Source: Gemmatimonadota bacterium
GTDB taxonomy: Bacteria; Gemmatimonadota; Gemmatimonadetes; Longimicrobiales; Gaopeijiaceae
Direction: 5' to 3'
Assembly: GCA_028873845.1 (NCBI GenBank)
Contig: JAPPNO010000024.1
Location: forward strand, 1 to 45,002
Length of the DNA stretch: 45,002 bases
Part shown: piece after piece, positions 24,240-32,513 of the stretch
Position numbering within the stretch: position 1 is the first letter of the stretch
Layout: every line of letters begins with the position of its first letter
The notes under the pieces: model-generated
Told to the model about the DNA's origin: nothing
The model's database searches: none
The model's input: the letters and a program-made list of their open reading frames with translations, nothing else
Program-made: the position numbers and the translations under genes

Positions 24240-25622
24240 ATGCGCGACCTGACCCACGAGAAGGAGCTGCCGTTTCCGGTCGACCGGGTCTGGGAATGGC
24301 ACATGAGTCCGGGCGCCCTCGAGCGCCTGATGCCTCCGTGGGAGGACGCGCGGGTGGTGGGGCGACGAGGAGGTATCGGCGACGGCGGAACCGTGCATGT
24401 GAAGGTCCGGCGCGGTCCGGTGAAGATGGACATCAAGGTGCGCCACACCGACTTCGAGCCCGGCAGGTTGTTTGCCGACGAACAGGTCTCGGGACCGATG
24501 GGATCGTGGGAACACCGTCACGAATTCGAGCCCAGGGGAAGCGACGCCTGCCTGCTGCGCGACCGGATCAGGTACGAGCCACCGCTGGCCGCGGCAACTG
24601 CGGCGCTCGCCGGGTCCACGATCGAGGCTGAGCTGAAGCGTCTCTTCCGCTTTCGCAATCAGCGGCTCGCGCAGGATCTCGCGCGTCATGGGGCGTACGG
24701 CGGTCCCCGTCTCAAGGTGGCGATCACCGGCGCGAGCGGTTTCGTCGGGTCGGCGCTGCGGCATTTCCTGACGACGGGCGGCCACGAGGTGTTGCCGATC
24801 GTGCGGCGCCGGCCGGACCGTGACCAGGGCGAGATCTACTGGGACCCGATGGAACGCAAGATCGAGGGGAGCCGGCTGGAGGGAGTGGACGCGCTGGTGC
24901 ACCTGGCGGGAGAGAGCCTGTCGCGCGGACGCTGGAATCCGGCCAGGAAGCGGTCGATCTGGAAGAGCCGGATCGTGGGGACGCGGGTGCTGGCCGATGC
25001 GCTGAACCGGTTGCGCGAGCCGCCGCGTGTCTTCGTGTCCTCATCGGCGATCGGGTACTACGGGAACCGCGGCAGCGAGAAGCTCGTCGAGCGGAGCAGG
25101 CCCGGGAGCGGTTTCCTCGCGGATCTGTGCCGCGAGTGGGAGAGCGAGGCGTTCAGGGCCAGGCGCTCGGGGGTGCGCGTGGTCGCGCTCAGGACGGGAC
25201 TCGTGCTCAGCCCCGGGGGCGGCGCGCTCGGCACGATGCTCCTCCCCTTCAAGTTGGGGATCGGGGGACGGCTGGGGTCGGGGCGCCAGTACGTGAGCTG
25301 GATCGACCACGACGACCTCGTCGCCCTGATCTTCCACGCCATCACAGACACCTCGGTGCGGGGACCGGTCAACGGCACCGCCCCCCACCCCGTCACCAAC
25401 GCCACCTTCACCACCAGACTCGGTCACGCGCTCCGCCGCCCCACCCTGCTGCCCGTCCCGTCGCTCGCGGTGCGCGGCATGTTCGGCGAGATGGGGAAGG
25501 CGCTGCTGCTTGATGGCCAGCGCGTGCTCCCGGAGGCGGCGCTCCGCAGCGGTTTTCGCTTCGACTTCGAGGGCATCGGCGAATCGCTGGCGTTTCAGCT
25601 GGGCCGGGCCGCCGGGTCCTAG
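24240..25622 (+). CDS. SRPBCC domain fused to TIGR01777-type NAD-dependent epimerase
   Basis: 460 residues. Residues 1-150 are an SRPBCC ligand-binding domain (FPVDRVWEWHMSPGALERLMPPWE, then a GSWEHRHEF region). From about 160 it is a short-chain dehydrogenase-like epimerase: VAITGASGFVGSAL is the Rossmann NAD(P)-binding glycine motif, LVHLAGESLSRGRWNPARK is diagnostic of the TIGR01777/YfcH (SulA-like) family, SSSAIGYYGNRG carries the active-site Tyr, and the C-terminal domain resembles DUF1731 (RFDFEGIGESLAFQLG). Fusions of this architecture are known in several phyla. No reaction has been firmly assigned to the family. It is nine bases downstream of rpe. Confidence 0.88.
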   Translation: MRDLTHEKELPFPVDRVWEWHMSPGALERLMPPWEDARVVGRRGGIGDGGTVHVKVRRGPVKMDIKVRHTDFEPGRLFADEQVSGPMGSWEHRHEFEPRGSDACLLRDRIRYEPPLAAATAALAGSTIEAELKRLFRFRNQRLAQDLARHGAYGGPRLKVAITGASGFVGSALRHFLTTGGHEVLPIVRRRPDRDQGEIYWDPMERKIEGSRLEGVDALVHLAGESLSRGRWNPARKRSIWKSRIVGTRVLADALNRLREPPRVFVSSSAIGYYGNRGSEKLVERSRPGSGFLADLCREWESEAFRARRSGVRVVALRTGLVLSPGGGALGTMLLPFKLGIGGRLGSGRQYVSWIDHDDLVALIFHAITDTSVRGPVNGTAPHPVTNATFTTRLGHALRRPTLLPVPSLAVRGMFGEMGKALLLDGQRVLPEAALRSGFRFDFEGIGESLAFQLGRAAGS

Positions 25623-25633
25623 CTGGGAGCGAG

Positions 25634-25696
25634 CGGACCGCAGTGTCGTCCACCGGCGTGCCCCGACCGCGGGAGGAACGGACCGCAGTGTCGTCC
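25634..25696 (+). repeat. 45-bp-offset duplication of the pdxH start region
   Basis: The 18-mer CGGACCGCAGTGTCGTCC occurs at 25634-25651 and 25679-25696. Each copy contains an in-frame GTG (25643 and 25688), so the duplication offers two equivalent starts 15 codons apart. GGGAGG precedes the second. Confidence 0.85.
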
Positions 25697-26308
25697 GCAG
25701 GCACCTCCCTGAAGCGCGGCGACCTCTCGCCCGACCCCGTCGAGCAATTCGGCCGCTGGTTCGCCGAGGCGGAGGCCGATCCGCGGATCGTCTTCGCGGA
25801 GGCGGTCTGCCTCTCCACGCTGGGCCCCGGCGACACCCCGGAAGGCCGGATGGTGCTGTTGAAGCACTTCGACGAGCGGGGTTTCGTCTTCTACACCAAC
25901 CTGGCGTCGGCCAAGTCGCGGTCGCTCGCGGCCCACGCCAGGGCGGGCCTGACCTTCTACTGGCAGCCGCTGGGGCGCCAGGTTCGGGTGCGGGGCGCGG
26001 TCGAGACGGTGTCGGCGGCGGAGGCGGATGCCTACTTCGCCAGCCGCCCGCGGGGCAGCCGGTTGGGCGCCTGGGCCTCGGACCAGAGCCGGGTGCTGGC
26101 AAACCGTGAGGCGCTCGAGGCCCGGCTCGCGGGGCTGGAGGCGCGCTACGCGGACCGCGAGGTTCCCAGGCCGCCCCACTGGTCCGGCTACCGCGTGGTG
26201 CCCGAAGCGGTCGAGTTCTGGCAGGAGGGGGCGGCGCGGCTTCACGACCGGTTCCGGTACCGGCGGAGGGGGGCGGGGGGATGGGAGGTTCGGCGGCTGT
26301 ATCCGTAG
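25643..26308 (+). CDS. pdxH: pyridoxamine 5'-phosphate oxidase
   Basis: 221 residues from the GTG at 25643, or 206 from the GTG at 25688, which lies in a duplicated copy of the same start context and has the better Shine-Dalgarno (GGAGG, 11 bases away). The FMN enzyme oxidises pyridoxine or pyridoxamine phosphate to PLP. Features: LSPDPVEQFGRWFAEA, GRMVLLKHFDERGFVFYTN, AKSRSL, FYWQPLGRQVRVRG (FMN-binding), SRLGAWASDQS and the C-terminal WSGYRVVP...FWQEG...LHDRFRYRR...RRLYP block that contacts substrate. PLP made here would serve the many PLP enzymes in this window. It lies 20 bases after the SRPBCC-epimerase gene, probably in the same operon. Confidence 0.94.
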   Translation: MSSTGVPRPREERTAVSSAGTSLKRGDLSPDPVEQFGRWFAEAEADPRIVFAEAVCLSTLGPGDTPEGRMVLLKHFDERGFVFYTNLASAKSRSLAAHARAGLTFYWQPLGRQVRVRGAVETVSAAEADAYFASRPRGSRLGAWASDQSRVLANREALEARLAGLEARYADREVPRPPHWSGYRVVPEAVEFWQEGAARLHDRFRYRRRGAGGWEVRRLYP

Positions 26309-26351
26309 TCGGGCGTTGCAGGGGCTGGACAGGCTCGCCATGTAGAATTAC

Positions 26352-26386
26352 GTTCAAATGAACCGGTAGTGGGGGTCATATGAACG
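26352..26386 (+). promoter_or_regulatory. putative autoregulatory operator of the toxin-antitoxin pair
   Basis: GTTCAAATGAAC (26352-26363) is a near-perfect palindrome, and a third half-site TGAACG (26381-26386) overlaps the antitoxin start codon, forming CGTTCA...TGAACG across it. A possible -10, TAGAAT (26343-26348), lies just upstream. Autorepression by the Xre-type antitoxin is the usual arrangement; binding is inferred. Confidence 0.5.
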
Positions 26387-26844
26387 AACAACAACGACGC
26401 TCCTGCGCCTACGATCCCGCGGATCTGCCGGCCCGGCTGGTGCGCGAGGCAAGGCCGGTGTACGGCGACCCGGCAAGCCTGGAGGAGTTGCGGCATGTGG
26501 TGGAAACGGGACTCCCGGTGGAGGCGGTGAAGGTTCTTCAGGCCGAGTTGAAGCGTTTCGGGGTGCGGCGCGCCTCCGAGTTCGTGAACCGGATCGTTCC
26601 CCGGGCCACCCGGAAGCGGCGCAAGCGGCTCAAGCGGGAGGAAGGGGAAGCGATACTGCGTGTGGCCGCGACGGTGGCGCTGGCCGTCTACGTCTGGGGT
26701 GAGGAAGAGGGGGCGGCGGAGTTTCTGACGCTTCCGCACCCAATGTTGGGGGGTGCCGTGCCCATCGAGTTGGCCCTTTCGGAGGTGGGAGTGCGGCAGG
26801 TGGAGGATATGCTGTGGGGAATCCACTACGGCTTGCCGATTTGA
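26380..26844 (+). CDS. Xre/MbcA/ParS-type antitoxin
   Basis: 154 residues, ATG at 26380. The N-terminal half has an Xre-like helix-turn-helix region (GLPVEAVKVLQAELKR, then ASEFVNRIVPRATRKRRKR), and the C-terminal half matches the DUF2384 toxin-binding domain: RVAATVALAVYVWGEEEGAAEFLTLPHPMLGGAVPIELA and VEDMLWGIHYGLPI, ending with the family's typical (E/H)YG(L/V) tail. Members neutralise RES-domain toxins, inserting their C-terminus into the toxin's active site. The gene for a RES toxin overlaps its last 31 bases. The operator-like palindrome upstream suggests autoregulation. Confidence 0.9.
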   Translation: MNEQQRRSCAYDPADLPARLVREARPVYGDPASLEELRHVVETGLPVEAVKVLQAELKRFGVRRASEFVNRIVPRATRKRRKRLKREEGEAILRVAATVALAVYVWGEEEGAAEFLTLPHPMLGGAVPIELALSEVGVRQVEDMLWGIHYGLPI

Positions 26845-27293
26845 AGCCCCGGGAAGTCTACAGGATCCACGACCGCCGCTTCCCTGCGCTGAGCGGTGGG
26901 GGGGCTGCAATCCGTGGCGGAAGGTGGAATCCGCCGGGGATTCCCGTGGTCTATACATCGGTGGCTTACGAAGGCACCATCCTTGAAATGTTGGCTCGGG
27001 TGGTCGCGCGAGGTGTGCCCACCGGCCAGGTCGCATCCCGGATCGTGTTGCCGGAGAACGCAGCCGTACACACCTTCGACGAAACCGGGCACCCGGACTG
27101 GCGCAGATGGCGTCGCTCCCACGATGTGGGGCGGGAGTGGGTCGACTCGGGTCGGACGTTCGCCCTGGTCGTGCCCTCGCTGGTGGCGCGGCCGTGGGGC
27201 CGCAACGTCGTGCTTAATCCGGCCCACCCCGACTTCGCCCGCGTGCGGGTGGCCGAGGTGGTGGATGTGCGCTGGGATCCGCGGTTGTATTGA
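26814..27293 (+). CDS. RES-domain toxin (NAD+-degrading or ADP-ribosylating)
   Basis: 159 residues from the GTG at 26814; GGAGG seven bases upstream decides this start over a TTG at 26841 that overlaps the antitoxin stop. The RES fold motifs are visible: VYRIHDRRFPALSG, GGRWNPPGIPVVYTS with the conserved Arg and Tyr, TILEMLARV with the conserved Glu, VPSLVA with the Ser, and VVLNPAHPDFARVRV. RES toxins deplete NAD+ or modify phosphoribosyl pyrophosphate synthetase, halting growth. With the antitoxin gene overlapping by 31 bases this is a complete, apparently intact type II toxin-antitoxin pair. Which of the two RES chemistries applies cannot be read from sequence. Confidence 0.9.
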   Translation: MGNPLRLADLKPREVYRIHDRRFPALSGGGAAIRGGRWNPPGIPVVYTSVAYEGTILEMLARVVARGVPTGQVASRIVLPENAAVHTFDETGHPDWRRWRRSHDVGREWVDSGRTFALVVPSLVARPWGRNVVLNPAHPDFARVRVAEVVDVRWDPRLY

Positions 27294-27392
27294 CGGCGGG
27301 ATGGCTACCCGGGGGTGCGCCCCAACCCCGCCCGGCGGTATCATCCACGTCCGCCCGGTCACACCCTTCCCCCAGCCTCGGAGTCACCCCCC

Positions 27393-28406
27393 TTGCAATA
27401 CGCCCGCCTCGGCGACAGCGGCATGATCGTCTCGCGCATCGCGCTCGGCTGCATGAGCTTCGGCAGCCGCGAGTGGCGCCCCTGGATCCTCGAGGAGGAC
27501 GAGGCCATGCCCTTCTTCCGGCGCGCCGTCGAACTCGGCATCAACTTCTTCGACACGGCGGACGTGTATTCGCTCGGGGTCAGCGAGGAGATCACCGGGA
27601 AGGCGGTGCGCGAGTTCGCGTCCCGCGACGAGGCGGTCGTCGCCACCAAGGTCAAGATGCGCATGGGGCCGGGGCCGAACCGCGGCGGCCTGTCGCGCAA
27701 GCACATCGTCCAGTCGTGCGAGACCTCGCTCAAGCGCCTGGGCGTGGAGCGGATCGACCTTTACCAGATCCACCGCTGGGACGCGGGCGCCCCGGTCGAG
27801 GAGACGCTGGCCGCGCTGGACCAGCTCGTCCGCCAGGGTAAGGTCCTCTACCTCGGCGCGTCGTCGATGTACGCCTGGCAGCTCATGAAGATGCTGTCGG
27901 TGTCGGAACGAAACGGCTGGGCGCGCTTTGTCTCCATGCAGAACCATTACAACCTGGTCTACCGCGAGGAGGAGCGGGAGATGATGCCGCTCTGCGCCGC
28001 GGAGGGGATCGGGGTGATTCCATGGTCGCCGCTGGCGCGGGGGCTGCTCACGGGGAAGCGGCGGCGCGCGGAACAGGCTGCCTCGCTCCGGGATGCGAAC
28101 GACGATCTGGCCGGCGAACTCTACGATCACGAGAGCGACTGGGAGGTGGTGGACGCCGCGGTGCGTGTGGCCGGGCGGCGGGGAGACGAGCCCGCGCAGG
28201 TGGCGCTGGCGTGGCTGCTGTCTCGGGCGGCCGTGGTGGCGCCGGTCGTGGGATTCACGAAGGTGGAGCAGATCGACTCGGCGTGTGCGGCTGTGGATCT
28301 GGCGCTCACCGACGAGGAGTGCGCGGAAATGGAGGCGCCCTACCGGCCGCATGCCGTACGTGGGTGGCTGGACGGGCCGGTGCAGCTGCCGGGGATCAGC
28401 TCGTGA
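27393..28406 (+). CDS. aldo/keto reductase
   Basis: 337 residues from a TTG at 27393, chosen because the family starts with (M/L)QYRRLGxSGxxVS; the open frame 26 codons upstream has no conserved part. A (beta/alpha)8 NADPH-dependent oxidoreductase with the catalytic tetrad visible: Asp in FFDTADVYS, Tyr in the same segment, Lys in VVATKVKM, and His in LYQIHRWD. VIPWSPLARGLLTGK and the C-terminal cofactor region (VVGFTKVEQIDSACAAV) are typical of the Tas/YhdN-like branch. The substrate is unknown. Its stop overlaps the start of the threonine dehydratase gene by 4 bases, so the two are translationally coupled. Confidence 0.9.
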   Translation: MQYARLGDSGMIVSRIALGCMSFGSREWRPWILEEDEAMPFFRRAVELGINFFDTADVYSLGVSEEITGKAVREFASRDEAVVATKVKMRMGPGPNRGGLSRKHIVQSCETSLKRLGVERIDLYQIHRWDAGAPVEETLAALDQLVRQGKVLYLGASSMYAWQLMKMLSVSERNGWARFVSMQNHYNLVYREEEREMMPLCAAEGIGVIPWSPLARGLLTGKRRRAEQAASLRDANDDLAGELYDHESDWEVVDAAVRVAGRRGDEPAQVALAWLLSRAAVVAPVVGFTKVEQIDSACAAVDLALTDEECAEMEAPYRPHAVRGWLDGPVQLPGISS

Positions 28407-29446
28407 GCGGGCAGGGGAGGGCTGCGGTCGCCGGCGGTGTTGGGCGCGCCGGTGCAGCCGGGGTGCAGCGGAAGGGCATCCCCGGATTGACGCTGACCCG
28501 GGCCGACTTCGAGGCGGCGCGCCGGCACGTCGCCCCCCACGTCTACCGCACCCCGATGCTGACCAGCCGGTCGCTCAGCGAAGTGTGCGGCCTGGACGTG
28601 CGGCTCAAGGCCGAGCTGTTTCAGCGCGGGGGGTCCTACAAGGTGCGGGGACCGCTCAACAAGATCGCGAAGCTGAGCGACGAGGAGCGGGCGCGGGGGG
28701 TGATCTGCTCGTCGGCGGGCAACCACGCGCAGGGCGTGGCGATCGCGGCACGGCACTACGGCGTGCGCGCGGTGGTGGTGATGGCCGAGAACGCCACTCG
28801 CTCCAAGATTGCGGCCACGAAAGGGTATGGGGCCCGGGTTGTGCTCCACGGCAGCATCTGGGACGAGGCCAACGAGAAGGCCCTCGAGCTGGTCGAGGCG
28901 GAGGGCCTCACCTACATCCACCCCTTTGACGACCCGGACCTGATCGCGGGGCAGGGCACCGTGGGCCTGGAGATCACGGACCAGTTCCCGGAGGCGGAAA
29001 TGGTGGTCGTGCCGATCGGCGGAGGGGGCCTCATCTCCGGGATCGCGATGGCGGTGAAGTCGGTGAAGCCGGGTATCCGCGTGATCGGGGTCGAGTCGTC
29101 GGGGGCTCCGGCCATGCAGCGCAGCGTGGAGTCGGGGCGGTGCATCGTCCTCGACGAGGTCGGGTGCGTCATCGACGGGCTTCGGGTGAAGCGGGTGGGG
29201 GACTACACCTGTTCGGTCGTCTCCCGCTTCGTGGACGGGATCGTGACGCTGCCGGACGAACGGATCTTCGACGCCGTGCTCTGGTTGATGACGAGGGCGA
29301 AGCTGGTGACCGAAGGGGCGGCCGCGTCGCCGGTGGGGGCGCTGCTCGAGGGCCTGGTGGACGTACCCGCGGGGACGAAGACGGTCTGTGTTCTGAGCGG
29401 AGGGAATCTGGATGTGGAACAGTTGCGCGGGCTGTCCTGGAACTGA
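28403..29446 (+). CDS. threonine dehydratase (PLP fold-type II)
   Basis: 347 residues from a GTG at 28403 whose GTGA overlaps the aldo/keto reductase stop. The lysine motif ELFQRGGSYKVRGPLNK, SSAGNHAQGVA, and the PLP-phosphate loop VPIGGGGLISG are present, and the chain ends CVLSGGNLDVEQL, without an ACT domain. It is most likely a catabolic-type threonine dehydratase (threonine to 2-oxobutyrate); serine racemase activity cannot be excluded. The first 25 or so residues are Gly/Ala-rich, so the true start might be slightly further in. A diverged homologue lies at 14076-15068. Confidence 0.9.
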   Translation: MSGQGRAAVAGGVGRAGAAGVQRKGIPGLTLTRADFEAARRHVAPHVYRTPMLTSRSLSEVCGLDVRLKAELFQRGGSYKVRGPLNKIAKLSDEERARGVICSSAGNHAQGVAIAARHYGVRAVVVMAENATRSKIAATKGYGARVVLHGSIWDEANEKALELVEAEGLTYIHPFDDPDLIAGQGTVGLEITDQFPEAEMVVVPIGGGGLISGIAMAVKSVKPGIRVIGVESSGAPAMQRSVESGRCIVLDEVGCVIDGLRVKRVGDYTCSVVSRFVDGIVTLPDERIFDAVLWLMTRAKLVTEGAAASPVGALLEGLVDVPAGTKTVCVLSGGNLDVEQLRGLSWN

Positions 29447-29479
29447 ATCGGCCCGCGCAGGCCGCCGGGGACCGAGAGC

Positions 29480-30970
29480 ATGAGCGCAACGCCGAACACC
29501 CACTTCATCGTGCGCCTGGCCGCCGAGGTCGCCAGCAAGTCGAACCGGACTCGTCGCCGCTTCCATAAACGGTTGGTGGCCAATCTGAAAGATGCGCTGA
29601 GTTCAAGTGACACTGGAAGCAGTGTGAGTGACCGCTGGAGTCGGCTGTTCGTGACGGTCCCGGATGCGGGCGCCATGTCGGCCGCCAGGCGCGTCTTCGG
29701 GATCAGCTCCTTCTCCGAGGTGGACGCCGTGGTGCCTGCCGACCTGGAGACGATCGTGCGGGCCGGGCACGAGTCGTACCGTGAAGCGGTCACCGGCCGG
29801 CGCTACGCGGTGGCCGCCCGTCGCACCGGCCGCCAGAGCTTCTCGTCGCAGGACATCCGCGTGGAGCTGGGCGCGGCGCTCAACCCGTACGGCACCGTCG
29901 ACCTGACCACCCCCGAAGTCACCGTTTCGGTCGAGGTGCGCGACGACCGGGCCTACCTCTTCGCCGGCCGCGTCGAGGGCCCGGGAGGGTTGCCGCTCGG
30001 GGTGCAGGGAAGGGCGGTGTGCCTCATCTCCGGCGGCTTCGATTCGGCGGTCGCGGCCTGGCTGCTCCTCAAGCGTGGCGTCGCCCTCGACTACGTCTTC
30101 TGCAACCTGGCCGGGCCCGCCTTCGAGCGGTCGGTGATCCAGGTCACCAGGGTGCTCGCCGACCGCTGGAGCTACGGCGACCGCCCCCGCATGCACGTGG
30201 TGGATTTCGGCGACGCGGTGCGTGACCTGCAGGACCGGGTGACGCCGCGCTACTGGCAGGTCGTCCTCAAGCGGCTGATGTACCGGGCGGCCGGGCAGGT
30301 GGCCGGTGAGATCGGCGCGGATGCGCTGGTGACCGGCGAATCGCTTGGCCAGGTGTCGTCCCAGACGCTCCGCAACCTGCGCGCCATCGAGGCGGTGGCG
30401 GCGTTGCCGGTGCTGCGCCCGCTGGTGGGCTTCGACAAGGAGGAGATCATCCGCATCGCGAAGCGAATCGGAACGGCCGCGCTCTCGGCCCGCGTCCGCG
30501 AGTATTGCGCGATCCTCGCGGGCAAGCCGGTCACGGCGGCGAAGGTGGGCGCGGTGGACCGGGAGGAGGCGCCGGTGGATCTCGCGCTGGTGGACCGGGC
30601 GGTCGCGGAGCGCAGGGTGCTTGACGTGCGGAGCGTGCAGGACGCCGACCTGAATCGCGACTACCTCTGGACGGATGTGACTTCGGACGGTTCGCGCGTG
30701 ATCGATTGTCGGCCCGCGCACCAGGACGACGGCTGGCGCCATCCCGGATCCCGCCGGATCCTCCCCTCCGAGTTCCCCGCCCTCGCGGGGAAGCTGCAAA
30801 AGACCGGCCGCTACGTCCTGTTCTGCGACAACGGCACCCAGTCCGCGCAACTTGCGAACCTGCTGCAGACGGTGGGGTATGAGGCCTATGCGCTGAAGGG
30901 TGGAACCCGGGCCCTGCGGCACGGGTCGGGTCCCGGATCAACCCGCGCGAGCACGGAGGAGCCACGCTGA
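29480..30970 (+). CDS. thiI: tRNA 4-thiouridine synthetase with rhodanese domain
   Basis: 496 residues. ThiI transfers sulfur to U8 of tRNA and, in some bacteria, to the thiazole of thiamine. The order is an N-terminal ferredoxin-like/THUMP region (about 1-170), the AANH ATP-pyrophosphatase domain with the PP-loop SGGFDSAV (184-191), and a C-terminal rhodanese domain (about 400-485). Both redox cysteines are present: Cys343 in REYCAILAGKP, equivalent to E. coli Cys344, and Cys449 in YVLFCDNGTQSAQ, the persulfide carrier. The E. coli-type full-length architecture, unlike Bacillus ThiI that lacks rhodanese. It is followed five bases later by a lipoprotein gene. Confidence 0.95.
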   Translation: MSATPNTHFIVRLAAEVASKSNRTRRRFHKRLVANLKDALSSSDTGSSVSDRWSRLFVTVPDAGAMSAARRVFGISSFSEVDAVVPADLETIVRAGHESYREAVTGRRYAVAARRTGRQSFSSQDIRVELGAALNPYGTVDLTTPEVTVSVEVRDDRAYLFAGRVEGPGGLPLGVQGRAVCLISGGFDSAVAAWLLLKRGVALDYVFCNLAGPAFERSVIQVTRVLADRWSYGDRPRMHVVDFGDAVRDLQDRVTPRYWQVVLKRLMYRAAGQVAGEIGADALVTGESLGQVSSQTLRNLRAIEAVAALPVLRPLVGFDKEEIIRIAKRIGTAALSARVREYCAILAGKPVTAAKVGAVDREEAPVDLALVDRAVAERRVLDVRSVQDADLNRDYLWTDVTSDGSRVIDCRPAHQDDGWRHPGSRRILPSEFPALAGKLQKTGRYVLFCDNGTQSAQLANLLQTVGYEAYALKGGTRALRHGSGPGSTRASTEEPR

Positions 30971-30974
30971 CCTC

Positions 30975-32360
30975 ATGAGACACCTGTTGTTCTCGGGTCC
31001 ATACTCGTCCAGGAGTCGTCGCACCCTCTTCCCTGCGATCCCGGCACTCCCCGCCGTGTTTGTGCTTTCCGCCTGCGAGGGCCTCAAGCCCCCGGTCGCG
31101 TGCGACACTCTGGAAGACCACACCATGTTTGTGCGTCAGAGCCGGCGCGTCACTCCCTGTTTCGAAGATCCGGAGATGGGCGCGGTCACGCTGGGCGTGG
31201 AATCGTCCGACACCACGATCGTCACGGCATCGATGGTCGGGCTCCACGTGAGGATCGAGGCGGTATCCGTGGGGAGCGCCACCATCACGGTGACCGCCAC
31301 GGATCCCGACCTGCTGACGACCTCGGCGGATTTCGCGGTCACGGTGCCCAACCGGCCGCCGTGGCGGCGCAGACGGATGCCGGACGTGGATCTGTTCCCT
31401 GAAGGCGTGTCCGTGCGGCCGCTCTCCCATTACTTCGCCGACCCCGAAGACCAGGAGCTGGGCTACTCGGCCACCTCGTCGGATCCGGCCTCGGTATCGG
31501 CCTCGCTGACCGGGGACGCGCTGGTGCTCCATGCCCTCGGCGAGGGGTCCGCAACCGTTACCGTGACGGCGACCGATCCCTACGGTGACATGGCCGTGGA
31601 GGAGTCCATAGCGACCGTGAGGGTTCCGGTCGGTGTGTTCAGGGACGACTTCGATGGGGCCGAGAGCCTGTCCAGCTGGGAGCTGAACGGCGATTCCCAT
31701 GCGATTGTCGCCGAGGGCAGCCTCCGGCTCTACAACGTTGTGGTCGGGCTTCCGGGCTGGGCCAGGACCGGGGTCGCGGCAAAGCCATGGAGCGCCACTG
31801 CATCGGTGGCGAATGCGACGGACAGTGTTTCCGTGTCGCTTGTTGCCGGAATCGACCACGCGCGGTACACCGCCTACCTCATCCAGATCGGACCGGACGT
31901 GGGAACCGGTCTGGAGCAGACGAACTATCGGTTTTTCGTCTACGATGCCGGCCAGCGGTCCTGGACGAACACGGATGGCTGGCACGGGCAGTCGGAGGGA
32001 ATCGCGGGCGTGGGCGAATTCACCGAGGTGACGCTTGCCGTCCAGGGCGGGAATCTCACGGTGCACGCCGGGTCGAGCGAGTTGGTCCGGGTGGACTTGG
32101 AGAGCAACGGTCTGTCGGACGAGCTGGTTTACCTGGTGGTGGCGAGTTGGCCCAGGTGTTGTGCAACGGGTCATGCCGCGGTCGTCGATTGGATCGAACT
32201 GGGCGGAATCCCGGTGGAGGGATCGTCGATGGAGGGATTCCACCCCAGCGCTGATCCGGTCATGCGGTTTTCCCGAAGCCGGCTCGAAGGCTTTTCCGGC
32301 CCCGTCCGCAAGTTCGAGCCCGTCGAGCCGCGGCCGCGTGCCGGGAACCGGAGGGAGTAG
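30975..32360 (+). CDS. lipoprotein with Ig-like repeats and a lectin-like C-terminal domain
   Basis: 461 residues from the ATG at 30975, four bases after the thiI stop. An Arg-rich n-region and hydrophobic stretch end in a good lipobox (VFVLSAC), so it should be lipidated. Residues about 45-120 and 130-210 form two cadherin/BIG-like beta-sandwich repeats, each ending in (S/A)TxTVTATDP; the second opens FPEGVSVRPLSHYFADPEDQELGY. From about 215 (VFRDDFDGAESLSSWEL) to 415 is a concanavalin-A/laminin-G-like domain ending VVDWIELGG. This suggests a surface adhesion or glycan-binding protein. Its tight spacing with thiI is probably incidental. Function unknown. Confidence 0.78.
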   Translation: MRHLLFSGPYSSRSRRTLFPAIPALPAVFVLSACEGLKPPVACDTLEDHTMFVRQSRRVTPCFEDPEMGAVTLGVESSDTTIVTASMVGLHVRIEAVSVGSATITVTATDPDLLTTSADFAVTVPNRPPWRRRRMPDVDLFPEGVSVRPLSHYFADPEDQELGYSATSSDPASVSASLTGDALVLHALGEGSATVTVTATDPYGDMAVEESIATVRVPVGVFRDDFDGAESLSSWELNGDSHAIVAEGSLRLYNVVVGLPGWARTGVAAKPWSATASVANATDSVSVSLVAGIDHARYTAYLIQIGPDVGTGLEQTNYRFFVYDAGQRSWTNTDGWHGQSEGIAGVGEFTEVTLAVQGGNLTVHAGSSELVRVDLESNGLSDELVYLVVASWPRCCATGHAAVVDWIELGGIPVEGSSMEGFHPSADPVMRFSRSRLEGFSGPVRKFEPVEPRPRAGNRRE

Positions 32361-32513
32361 GCGGGGATCCCGGGCGCCGGCCTTGGCCGGATTGGCGGGC
32401 GCGTTCGTCCTTACGGTCATCTTCCAGCTAGATTTGATCCCCCGGTCAGCCGTAGACCGTGGAGTATCAATCCCCATCACAGCAACGCACGGCCGCCTTC
32501 CACGAGGACCACC

